Made by a program: the position numbers and the translations under genes. DNA of 26,954 nucleotides from NCBI GenBank assembly GCA_046760445.1, contig JBHIEE010000028.1, positions 1 to 26,954 of the forward strand. The letters run 5' to 3'. The notes beneath the pieces were generated by a model, which ran no database searches, was not told the origin of the DNA, and saw only the letters and a program-made list of their open reading frames with translations. The stretch comes from JBHIEE01 sp046760445 (GTDB lineage: Bacteria > Acidobacteriota > Aminicenantia > JdFR-78). Positions 1 to 6,364 of the stretch are shown one piece after another. How positions within the stretch are numbered: the stretch's first letter is position 1; each line of letters begins with the position of its first letter.

Positions 1-28
1 TCTCCCAATCTCCTATTCTCATAGTCTC
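1..28. repeat. Heptamer tandem repeat at window edge
   Basis: Four imperfect 7-bp units run head to tail (TCTCCCA, then ATCTCCT and two more), each built around a TCTC or TCCT core. The tract is cut by the window edge. It matters because the same 7-bp period recurs with other sequences across the window. No gene overlaps it. Confidence 0.5.
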
Positions 29-85
29 AGATTTTTCATTTGTCATTTGAGTTTTTTAATTTGAACTTTAGTACTTGATTAAATC

Positions 86-240
86 CAAAGTTCAAAATCC
101 CAATGTCAAATGAATGCCAAATCCGTGAAGTGTAAAGCGTAAATCGTAAGGTGTTATTTATCACTTTACTCTTTACTCCTTACTCTTTACTCTTTACTCC
201 TTACGTTTGTCATTTGAGCTTTGGAATTTGAACTTTTAAT
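86..240. repeat. Composite hairpin repeat, copy A
   Basis: Outer arms at about 88-118 (AAGTTCAAAATCCCAA and following) are roughly complementary to about 207-238, which ends TTTGAACTTTT. The core at 119-203 holds 7-bp units of GTAAANN type on the left (125-152) and their complement NNTTTAC type on the right (162-203), around a TTATTTATCA loop. About 66 bp (119-184) recurs at 5487-5552 with roughly three differences, loop included, so this is a dispersed element and not chance low complexity. No open reading frame belongs to it. Confidence 0.75.
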
Positions 241-374
241 TTTTTCTATTATATTATCCTCTCATCCACACAATGGGAGAAGAGTCAATTAAAGGGGGTT
301 TTTTAAGTTTCTATCTGTTGACAAGGGTTATTGATTATTGTAACTTTGGAAAGTCTAAAATTGAGCTTAATTCA

Positions 375-405
375 CAATATCGGAATTTTTCAAATTCCGA
401 TATTG
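375..405. repeat. Perfect 14-bp-stem hairpin
   Basis: CAATATCGGAATTT at 375-388 is the exact complement of 392-405, with a 3-nt TTC loop. No T-run follows, so it is a poor intrinsic terminator. A similar hairpin with the same loop and an AATTT/AAATT core lies at 24961-24991, which suggests a family of small intergenic hairpins. Confidence 0.7.
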
Positions 406-406
406 T

Positions 407-513
407 ACAAGATAGTCAGGGGAATTACCTTGATTTCAGAGAGTTCAAGACGAAGTAAAACTACCAGTTTCTTTCACTTTGGGGTTTCAGGGGTTTGCCC
501 CTGACTATCTTGT
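407..513. repeat. Inverted-repeat element in GT87 leader
   Basis: ACAAGATAGTCAGGGG at 407-422 is perfectly complementary to 498-513. A second copy of TCAGGGG at 487-493 can pair instead with CCCCTGA at 498-504 across a 4-nt loop, so two exclusive folds exist. The right arm ends 11 nt before the ATG at 525. This could be a small mobile element with terminal inverted repeats, or a structured mRNA leader. The sequence alone does not decide. Confidence 0.55.
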
Positions 514-524
514 GAATATGTCTG

Positions 525-1691
525 ATGAAGAGTAATTACCATTCAAAGATCTATGCTAAGTGGATTTTATCAGGAATAATAATTGTTTTATTAATTTTAC
601 TATTTGTTTTCAAAATTAGCCATGAGATGACTGATTTTGAAGTATGTTATCGGGCTGGAAAGAGAATATTAGCAGGGGAGACTCTTTATCAGATGGCTGA
701 TGGCCATGAGCAATTTAAATATCCTCCTTTTTCAGCTTTTTTCTTTTCTCCCTTAACTTTTTTACCCCTTTCTTTAGCCAAAGGGATCTGGTATTTTGTT
801 GTTCTTTTTACTTACTTTATTTCTCTTTATCTTTCTTTTAGGCTTCTTCCTGAAAAAAGGAAAAAAGCAGGGAGCCTTATTTTTCTAACTTTCTTAATTT
901 TAACTAAGTTTTTTGGCCGTGAACTTCAGTTGGGTCAGGTAAACTGTCTTATTATTCTTTTACTATTAATTATGATTTATCAATTACTTCAGGGTAGGGA
1001 AGGGACCAGTGGTTTATTATGGGCTGGAGCTTCAATTATAAAACCATATGCTCTGGTATTCTTTCCTTATTTTGTTATTAAAAAAAGGTTTAAAATTGTT
1101 TTATTTGGGCTTTCATTTTTCATCCTTGCTTTATTTTTGCCATCAATCGTTTATGGAATTAAAGGTAATTTATCTATTCTAACTGACTGGAGATATACCT
1201 TATCTCAAACTACTTCTGGGCTTTTAGGAGTTTATGATAATGCTTCTCTCTATGCTCTTTTTTTGAAATGGTTTGGTCAGGAAAATCAAAAATTAATCTT
1301 TGTTCTTTTAGCTTCAATAATATTCTTTTTGGCAGCAATGGTTTTATATTTAATAATTATTGAAAATAGAGAAAAGGATAAGCTTAAATGGCCAGAAGTA
1401 TTAGACTGTTCCATTTTGCTAATTTTTATCCCCTTGCTCTCTCCTCTTGGGTGGTATTACACTTATCTATTTTCAATGCTAGCCATTATGATTTTAATTA
1501 ATTATTTTGATAAATTTCCAAAAGCCTGGAAATATGTTCTTTTAATTAACTTTTTCCTAATTGGTGGTTCTCTTTATGAAATTTTGGGTGCAAAACTTTT
1601 TAGAATTTACACTGAGCTTTCCATAGTTACCATAAATTACTTGCTCGTGGTTATTTCTTTATTCTATTTAAGATTTAAAAGATACTGTTGA
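525..1691 (+). CDS. GT87-type (DUF2029) membrane glycosyltransferase
   Basis: The 388-residue protein is strongly hydrophobic, with about ten membrane segments starting at residues 12-30. After the first segment comes the family's hallmark order: a DFEVCYRAGKRILAG stretch with an acidic residue, LY, then FKYPPFSAFFFSPL and a run of membrane helices. GT87 enzymes such as mycobacterial PimE use polyprenyl-phosphate sugars and act on the outer face of the inner membrane. Donor and acceptor cannot be told here. No Shine-Dalgarno precedes the ATG at 525, and a structured inverted repeat ends just upstream, so the start is uncertain. It stands alone: the next gene has its own promoter. The family call is from residue pattern only. 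Confidence 0.7.
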   Translation: MKSNYHSKIYAKWILSGIIIVLLILLFVFKISHEMTDFEVCYRAGKRILAGETLYQMADGHEQFKYPPFSAFFFSPLTFLPLSLAKGIWYFVVLFTYFISLYLSFRLLPEKRKKAGSLIFLTFLILTKFFGRELQLGQVNCLIILLLLIMIYQLLQGREGTSGLLWAGASIIKPYALVFFPYFVIKKRFKIVLFGLSFFILALFLPSIVYGIKGNLSILTDWRYTLSQTTSGLLGVYDNASLYALFLKWFGQENQKLIFVLLASIIFFLAAMVLYLIIIENREKDKLKWPEVLDCSILLIFIPLLSPLGWYYTYLFSMLAIMILINYFDKFPKAWKYVLLINFFLIGGSLYEILGAKLFRIYTELSIVTINYLLVVISLFYLRFKRYC

Positions 1692-1703
1692 AAATCTATT
1701 TAT

Positions 1704-1754
1704 TTGACAGGAAAGAAAACTTTATGTTATATTATGCCTTGCCCCCTGAGGGCA
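1704..1754 (+). promoter_or_regulatory. csoR-type promoter with operator
   Basis: TTGACA at 1704-1709 and TATATT at 1728-1733 are 18 bp apart. Directly downstream, at the expected transcription start, lies TGCCC-CCTGA-GGGCA (1740-1754), a GC-rich pseudopalindrome in otherwise AT-rich DNA. CsoR/RcnR-family repressors typically bind such G/C-tract inverted repeats, so autoregulation by the gene at 1772 is inferred. A clear Shine-Dalgarno AGGGAGG (1759-1765) follows. Confidence 0.7.
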
Positions 1755-1771
1755 TATAAGGGAGGCAGTAA

Positions 1772-2044
1772 ATGGCTAATTATGAGCGGATAAAAAATGA
1801 TTTAATTAATAGGTTAAAACGTATAGAAGGCCAGGCAAGGGGAGTAGTTAAGATGGTTGAGGAGGATAAGAGCTGTCAGGAAATACTTACCCAGGTGGCA
1901 TCTCTTCGAGCTGCAATAAACAAAATTGGTATTCTTATTTTAGAGAATCATTTAAAGACTTGTATTAATGAGGCGACTAAAGAAGACAGAGATGTCGATG
2001 AATTAGAAGAACTGACTGGAGTTTTTCTAAGGTTTCTAAGATAA
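1772..2044 (+). CDS. CsoR/FrmR-family (DUF156) metal- or thiol-sensing repressor
   Basis: The 90-residue all-helical protein matches the DUF156 family along its full length: RLKRIEGQARGVVKMVEED, then SCQEIL and HLKTC. The sensing residues are C35, H60 and C64, the Cys-His-Cys set of Cu(I)-sensing CsoR. RcnR-type Ni/Co sensors have His at the third position, and the persulfide sensor CstR lacks the His. A copper-type sensor is therefore most likely, but no copper pump is nearby. The only partner is a thioredoxin-fold fusion 17 bp downstream, so a thiol or persulfide signal is also possible. A strong Shine-Dalgarno lies 6 nt before the ATG and an operator-like palindrome overlaps its transcription start. 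Confidence 0.88.
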   Translation: MANYERIKNDLINRLKRIEGQARGVVKMVEEDKSCQEILTQVASLRAAINKIGILILENHLKTCINEATKEDRDVDELEELTGVFLRFLR

Positions 2045-2061
2045 AAGAGGAGGTTATAAGA

Positions 2062-3102
2062 ATGAATAGTTTAATTAATTCTAAAACCGCAAAAGAATTG
2101 GAAGAAAAGTTTAAAAAGGAATTGAAACAAGAGGTAGATTTAAAAGTCTTTGCACGTAGTATTACCATTAAGGATGAAGATCCTCAATATACTGAATTTG
2201 CCAAGAAATTTGTTAATGAATTATCTGAAATTGATTCTCGAATTAAGCCAGAGTTTTATAGTTTAGAAGATGATTTGGCTAAAAAATGGGGGATTACTAG
2301 TTCTCCGACAATTTTAATCGGGCAAGATTTGGGCTATCGAATTATTTACAATGGAGCGCCTCTCGGTATGGAGGCCAGTTCATTTATTGAAACGATTTCT
2401 CTTGTCTCTCAGGGAAAAAGTAATTTAAGTCAGGGAAGTAAAGATAAATTAAAAAATATAGATAAAGAGGTTTTAATCCGGGTGTTTGTCACTCCCACTT
2501 GCCCTTATTGTCCTCAGGCTGTTTTGTTAGCTAATCAGATAGCCATTGAGGCTAAAGGGCAGGTAACTGCTGAATGTGTTGAAGCAAACGAGAATGCAGA
2601 ATTATCTAATAAATTTAATGTTTTTTCTGTCCCCCAGCAAGTGATAAATGATGATTTAAATTCAGTTACTATTGGGGTTCAACCAGAAGATAAATTTATT
2701 GAGTTAGTTTTAAAATATGGTTCAAGTAATTATTCATCTGATCCACCAAAGAATTCCTTTGAGGAATTGAAGGATAATCCTGAGACACCTATTATACTTA
2801 ATCAGAGTAATTTTGATCAGGTAGTAAAGAAATATCCTGTTTTAGTGGTTGATTTTTGGGCTCCTTGGTGTGGTCCCTGCCAAATAATTGCTCCAATAAT
2901 TGAGAATCTGGCTCGAGATTATCGGGGAAAAGTCATTTTCGGGAAATTGAACACTGACGAAGATCAAGAGATTGCAATCAGATATGGCATAATGTCAATT
3001 CCCACTCTTTTGATTTTTAAAAATGGGGAAAAAGTTGAGCAATTAGTTGGAGCTATGCCTCGGGCTTCTTTGGAGTCAAAATTGAAAAAATATCTCAGTT
3101 AA
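2062..3102 (+). CDS. Glutaredoxin-like PDO domain fused to thioredoxin
   Basis: This 346-residue protein has three thioredoxin folds in series. Residues 1-110 look like the first fold of protein disulfide oxidoreductases and of the AhpF N-terminus; its CXXC is lost (KVFARSITIKDE occupies the site). Residues 130-228 form the second fold, with active site C147-P-Y-C150 and a cis-Pro in FSVPQQV. After a linker, residues 242-346 are a full thioredoxin with W269-C270-G-P-C273 and cis-Pro in SIPTLL. There is no signal peptide, so it should be cytosolic. It probably relays electrons from a thioredoxin reductase, or combines reductase-side and target-side dithiols in one chain; that is inference. GAGGAGG (2047-2053) lies 8 nt upstream, and it is cotranscribed with the CsoR-family gene. 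Confidence 0.8.
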   Translation: MNSLINSKTAKELEEKFKKELKQEVDLKVFARSITIKDEDPQYTEFAKKFVNELSEIDSRIKPEFYSLEDDLAKKWGITSSPTILIGQDLGYRIIYNGAPLGMEASSFIETISLVSQGKSNLSQGSKDKLKNIDKEVLIRVFVTPTCPYCPQAVLLANQIAIEAKGQVTAECVEANENAELSNKFNVFSVPQQVINDDLNSVTIGVQPEDKFIELVLKYGSSNYSSDPPKNSFEELKDNPETPIILNQSNFDQVVKKYPVLVVDFWAPWCGPCQIIAPIIENLARDYRGKVIFGKLNTDEDQEIAIRYGIMSIPTLLIFKNGEKVEQLVGAMPRASLESKLKKYLS

Positions 3103-3151
3103 AATATAAGACTCTTATCAGAAGCTATCTTTTTAATTCTTATAATATTAA

Positions 3152-3180
3152 TTGACTTTTTCAAAATTTTGTTTTAATAT
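3152..3180 (+). promoter_or_regulatory. Candidate feoAB promoter
   Basis: TTGACT (3152-3157) and TAATAT (3175-3180) have ideal 17-bp spacing, giving a start near 3187 and a ~31-nt leader containing the palindrome at 3196-3212. An alternative pair, TTAACT (3181-3186) and TATTCT (3204-3209), also 17 bp apart, would start transcription at or next to the feoA ATG. Confidence 0.5.
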
Positions 3181-3195
3181 TTAACTTAACATATT

Positions 3196-3212
3196 TTGAG
3201 AATTATTCTCAA
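3196..3212. promoter_or_regulatory. Fur-box-like operator
   Basis: TTGAGAATTATTCTCAA is a perfect 17-bp palindrome. Its core TGAGAAT-T-ATTCTCA matches the 7-1-7 Fur box TGATAAT-N-ATTATCA at 13 of 15 positions. It ends 6 bases before the feoA ATG, so an iron-dependent Fur-type repressor would block transcription of feoAB. No fur gene is in the window. Confidence 0.75.
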
Positions 3213-3217
3213 TTAAA

Positions 3218-3463
3218 ATGATAAATCTAACTAATGCTCCTGATGGTAAGCCTTTAAAAGTAATTCAATTCCTTGGAGGAATGGGAGTAAGGAGGAAACT
3301 TAATTCTTTAGGGCTCCACCCTGGAGATATTATAGAGTTAGATTCGCGAAGTATTTTTGGGGGCCCTATTTTAATCAGAAGCCTGACTTCAAATACGACC
3401 GTTGCTCTTGGTAGGGGAATAGCCCGAAAAATAATAGTTGAATTAGTAAGTGAAAAAAAATAA
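3218..3463 (+). CDS. feoA: Ferrous iron transport protein A
   Basis: An 81-residue SH3-like FeoA protein. The family features are KVIQFLGGMGVRRKLNSLGLHPGD-type sequence in the first half, with GG and RRKLNSLG, then GGPILIRS and a valine/alanine-rich strand ending RKIIVELVS. FeoA is a small cytosolic partner needed by the FeoB ferrous iron permease. The ATG at 3218 fits the family's N-terminus but has no Shine-Dalgarno, because the Fur-like palindrome occupies that place; a leaderless or weakly initiated message is possible. The 3' end overlaps feoB by 14 bp, so the two are translationally coupled. Confidence 0.9.
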   Translation: MINLTNAPDGKPLKVIQFLGGMGVRRKLNSLGLHPGDIIELDSRSIFGGPILIRSLTSNTTVALGRGIARKIIVELVSEKK

Positions 3464-5375
3464 TTATTCAAACATTGTTTTTATTGGGCAACCTAATTGC
3501 GGAAAAAGCACCCTTTTTAATTCAATTGCTGGATTAAAAGCCGAGGTATCTGACTTTCCAGGAACCACTGTTAAACATACTCATAGTAAAGTTACCATTA
3601 ATGAAAAGATTTATAATATTATTGACTTACCAGGCACTTATTCTTTGAATCCTTCCGACGAGGCTGAGAAAGAAGTCTTAAAGCATTTATTTTCAGAGAG
3701 AGTTGATTTAATTATTAATGTTATTGATGCATCCTTACTAACCCGAAGTCTGGAGATGACCTTGGAACTAATGGAAATGCAGTATCCAATGATTATTGCT
3801 CTTAATATGATTGATGTGGCAGAAAAAAAGGGGATAAAAATAGATGTTCAGAAATTAGAAAGGATTTTAGGAGTACCGGTAATTCCAACTGTTGCTGTCC
3901 ATGGCCGAGGAATAAAGAGACTTTTAGATGTGGCTGATAGATATATTGAAGAAAAGAAAGACTATTATTCTCCTAAATGGTCAAAGCATGTGGAAGAGAA
4001 GATAAAAGAATTAGCTCAAAAGCTTCCTAAGAATTTTGTTTTTCCTTTTAATAGGAGATTTTTAGCCATTAAATTAATTGAAGGTGAAAATTATTTTTCT
4101 GAACAGATGCTTAAAAATTCTAAATTAAAGAACAAGTTAGGAATAACCACCAAAGCACTTGAAGAGATGCACGATCTTCCTGCATCTGAAACCATTTCTG
4201 CTGAACGACATCATTTGGCTATGAAGATTGCTGAGGAAGTAAGCAAAATTGAACACAGGAGAAAAATCGGATGGGAAGAGAAATTAGACGAGATAATAAT
4301 GCACCCTATTTTGGGTTATCCCATTATGTTTCTCGTTTTTTTAGGATTTTTCTATTTCATCTTTAAAATCGGTAGCCCCTTAGAAGAGATTTTATTCGGC
4401 CCTTTAAATAATTTAAGAGACCTTATTTCTTTAAAACTTGGCTCTGGATTGCTCTATTATCTGGCAGAAGGATTAATTCAAGGGATTGGTGGTGGTTTGG
4501 CTGTTGTCTTGCCCTACTTTATTCCTCTTGTGTTTCTTATGTCAGTTTTGGAAGATTTAGGTTATTTAGCTCGAGTTGGATTTTTAATGGATACTTTTAT
4601 GCATCGGATAGGACTTCACGGTAAATCAGTTGCTCCTTTTATTCTGGGGGTGGGATGTAATGTCCCAGCTATAATGTCAACTCGCATTCTTGAAACCAAA
4701 AGAGACAGAATTATTACTGCTCTTTTGATTCCTTTTATTCCCTGTACTGCTCGAACAACAGTTATCTTAGCCCTGGTCGCTTTTTATTTGGGTCCATTGT
4801 GGGCATTAGGATTTTATTTTTTTAATATATTACTACTTTCTTTTTTAGGAAGAATAATGACTTTCTTTTTCCCCTCTCTTTCAGCAGGCTTAATTTTAGA
4901 AATACCTTCTTATAAAATCCCTTCCTTAAGAAGTATTTTACAGAAGACTTATTTTAAGCTGAAATCATTCCTGAGTTTTGCCTGGCCCATATTAATTCTG
5001 GGGAGTTTAATCCTGGCTGTTCTACAGTATTTGGGTTTTGATAGAGTGATTAACTTAATCCTTTCGCCAATAGTGGTGAAAGCTTTAGGCCTCCCTCAAG
5101 AATTAGGAACGACTCTTATTTTTGGTTTTCTGAGAAAAGAACTTTCTTTAATTATGATGCTTCAAGCTTTAGGAGTTAATTATCAAGACATTTTAGCCGT
5201 TATTTCTCCTAAACAGATAATGGTCTTCACTGTTTTTCTTAGCCTCTTTATTCCTTGTCTTTCCACTTTTTCCATTTTATGGAAAGAAATGGGGAGGAAA
5301 ATAGCTCTTATTTCTGCTGCTCTGAATATTACGGTGGCTTTAATAGTCAGTTTCTTGGTGAGGATAATAATTTAA
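3450..5375 (+). CDS. feoB: Ferrous iron permease with GTPase domain
   Basis: The 641-residue protein begins at a GTG inside the end of feoA. The GTPase domain has G1 GQPNCGKST (13-21), G2 around T39-T40, G3 DLPG (59-62) and G4 NMID (119-122). A helical domain follows to about residue 275, then the membrane permease with two Gate regions. Three conserved membrane cysteines are present: C403 in GCNVPAIM, C432 in IPCTAR and C603 in IPCLSTFSILW. It imports Fe(II) across the inner membrane. It is shorter than the E. coli protein (about 770 residues) but in the range of many anaerobe FeoBs, and no separate FeoC follows. The A8 run at the feoA stop is noted but is in the wrong phase for a simple -1 fusion. 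Confidence 0.96.
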   Translation: MKKNNYSNIVFIGQPNCGKSTLFNSIAGLKAEVSDFPGTTVKHTHSKVTINEKIYNIIDLPGTYSLNPSDEAEKEVLKHLFSERVDLIINVIDASLLTRSLEMTLELMEMQYPMIIALNMIDVAEKKGIKIDVQKLERILGVPVIPTVAVHGRGIKRLLDVADRYIEEKKDYYSPKWSKHVEEKIKELAQKLPKNFVFPFNRRFLAIKLIEGENYFSEQMLKNSKLKNKLGITTKALEEMHDLPASETISAERHHLAMKIAEEVSKIEHRRKIGWEEKLDEIIMHPILGYPIMFLVFLGFFYFIFKIGSPLEEILFGPLNNLRDLISLKLGSGLLYYLAEGLIQGIGGGLAVVLPYFIPLVFLMSVLEDLGYLARVGFLMDTFMHRIGLHGKSVAPFILGVGCNVPAIMSTRILETKRDRIITALLIPFIPCTARTTVILALVAFYLGPLWALGFYFFNILLLSFLGRIMTFFFPSLSAGLILEIPSYKIPSLRSILQKTYFKLKSFLSFAWPILILGSLILAVLQYLGFDRVINLILSPIVVKALGLPQELGTTLIFGFLRKELSLIMMLQALGVNYQDILAVISPKQIMVFTVFLSLFIPCLSTFSILWKEMGRKIALISAALNITVALIVSFLVRIII

Positions 5376-5433
5376 TTGGCTCCTAATCTAGAGTGTATGG
5401 GTAATTTATTTCTAAAGTAATAATTGAATTCCA

Positions 5434-5451
5434 ATCCCGAGTACTCGGGAT
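5434..5451. repeat. 18-bp palindrome, site 1
   Basis: ATCCCGAGTACTCGGGAT is a perfect palindrome, and its 16-bp core recurs at 12165 and 15955, and with one change at 24916. Here it splits an ATTCCAAAT sequence, leaving CCA on both sides. It lies between the convergent ends of feoB and acpS. Confidence 0.85.
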
Positions 5452-5454
5452 CCA

Positions 5455-5591
5455 AATGTCAAATGAATGTCAAATGACTAAATGTCAAATCCGTGAAGTG
5501 TAAAGTGTAAATCGTAAGGTGTTATTTATCACTTTACCCTTTACTTCTTACGCTTTACGATTTACGGTTTTTGGGATTTGAACTTTTCATT
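5455..5591. repeat. Composite hairpin repeat, copy B
   Basis: This is the second copy of the element at 86-240. CAAATGTCAAATG-type direct repeats (5455-5490) lead into GTAAANN heptamers (5493-5520), a TTATTTATCA loop and complementary heptamers (5530-5570), then GGGATTTGAACTTTT. It fills the gap between the convergent genes feoB and acpS, where a long hairpin could stop transcription from either side, though there is no T-run. Confidence 0.75.
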
Positions 5592-5937
5592 CTTCTATTT
5601 CAAGAATTACTACTGCCAAGGAATATTCTTTTAAATGAGATAGGGAAAGGTGAATTTTCTCAAAACTTAAGGAAGGATTAAGGAGTTTTAGTTCAGGTTT
5701 TCCAGAAGGCAGGTTTCTCACCTCAACATCTTTCCAGCTTATTCTTTTTCCTATAGCTTTAAAAAACGCTTCTTTGGCAGCAAATCGAGCAGCTAAGTGC
5801 TGATATTTATTTTTCTTGGAAAGACAGTAGTTGAGTTCGTTTTTAGTGAAAATTCTTTCCAAAAATCTTCTGGTTTTCTGGTCAGCTTTTTTTATTCGAT
5901 TAACTTCAATGATATCTATTCCAATACCCACTATCAT
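5587..5937 (-). CDS. acpS: Holo-[acyl-carrier-protein] synthase
   Basis: A 116-residue AcpS, the usual length. It transfers 4'-phosphopantetheine from CoA to the serine of apo-ACP, enabling fatty acid synthesis. The magnesium and catalytic residues are in place: D8 in VGIGIDI, and E56 and K60 in RFAAKEAFFKA, the signature helix. The protein ends in the usual beta strand HLSLSHLKEYSLAVVILE. The Shine-Dalgarno AGGAGAG overlaps the TAG stop of the preceding S23 gene, 9 bp upstream, so translation may be coupled to it. It is the last gene of the uvrB-uvrC-S23-acpS run. Confidence 0.95.
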   Translation of the reverse strand: MIVGIGIDIIEVNRIKKADQKTRRFLERIFTKNELNYCLSKKNKYQHLAARFAAKEAFFKAIGKRISWKDVEVRNLPSGKPELKLLNPSLSFEKIHLSLSHLKEYSLAVVILEIEE

Positions 5938-5946
5938 TTCACTCTC

Positions 5947-6321
5947 CTATAAGCGATAAGGATTAAGGATTAAGCTTTTTAATAAGCCCGTGAAGCATCC
6001 CCTACCTGTTTCTTCACTTATATCTATTAGATGCTGGTATTTCTCTTGTGTGATATAGCCTAAATCCTTACTCAGAATTTCATAATATTTAGTCTCTTCC
6101 AATGAACTTTCAGCCATATTAAGAAAATGACTATATTCTTTGTCACTTTTCCTTTTAAATCCTTCTGCAATATTTGCTGCAATCGAAATTGCGGATCTTC
6201 GCATTTGAGTTACCAACCCGAACTTCTCTTCTTGAGGAAATTGTTTTGTAATTTTGTAAATTTCTAACACCAATTGATGAGATTTTTGCCAAACTTTCAA
6301 ATCTTGAAAAGTTTTCATCAT
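5947..6321 (-). CDS. Four-helix-bundle S23 (23S rRNA intervening-sequence type) protein
   Basis: The 124-residue protein matches the S23/IVP family: FQDLKVWQKSHQLVLEIYK at the N-terminus, then FPQEEKFGL, RRSAISIAANIAEGFKR and HFLNMAESSLEE, with a helical C-terminus. Family members form pentameric helix bundles and were first found in intervening sequences of 23S rRNA genes; their molecular role is not established. Here the gene stands free between uvrC and acpS. GGAG precedes the ATG-ATG start (MMKT). Imperfect 19-bp inverted repeats bracket the gene, and the left one supplies codons of its own tail (SLILNPYRL), so the ORF and repeats look like one inserted unit. Confidence 0.9.
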   Translation of the reverse strand: MMKTFQDLKVWQKSHQLVLEIYKITKQFPQEEKFGLVTQMRRSAISIAANIAEGFKRKSDKEYSHFLNMAESSLEETKYYEILSKDLGYITQEKYQHLIDISEETGRGCFTGLLKSLILNPYRL

Positions 6322-6364
6322 TTCTCCATTTATTTAATTTATATTGCTTAATCCTTAATGGTTA
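5957..6364. repeat. 19-bp inverted repeats bracketing the S23 gene
   Basis: The left arm (5957-5975) and the right arm (6346-6364) are complementary at 17 of 19 positions. Both arms are made of a 7-bp unit, GGATTAA on one side and TTAATCC on the other, and further units run to 6378 on the right. The left arm lies in the last codons of the S23 gene and the right arm reaches the uvrC stop codon. Together they could pair into a stem enclosing the whole S23 message. Confidence 0.8.

Noticed and set aside
119..205. Short spaced repeats as a CRISPR array
   Set aside because: The units are 7 bp, contiguous and without spacers, and no cas gene is present.
273..458. A 61-codon plus-strand ORF before the GT87 gene
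   Set aside because: It runs through the perfect hairpin at 375-405 and one arm of the 407-513 repeat, has no Shine-Dalgarno and resembles no family. Repeat-derived noise is more likely.
3450..3463. Programmed frameshift fusing FeoA to FeoB at the A8 run
   Set aside because: feoB is in the +1 frame relative to feoA, so a normal -1 slip on the A-run would not enter it. A GTG start inside feoA explains the layout by coupling.
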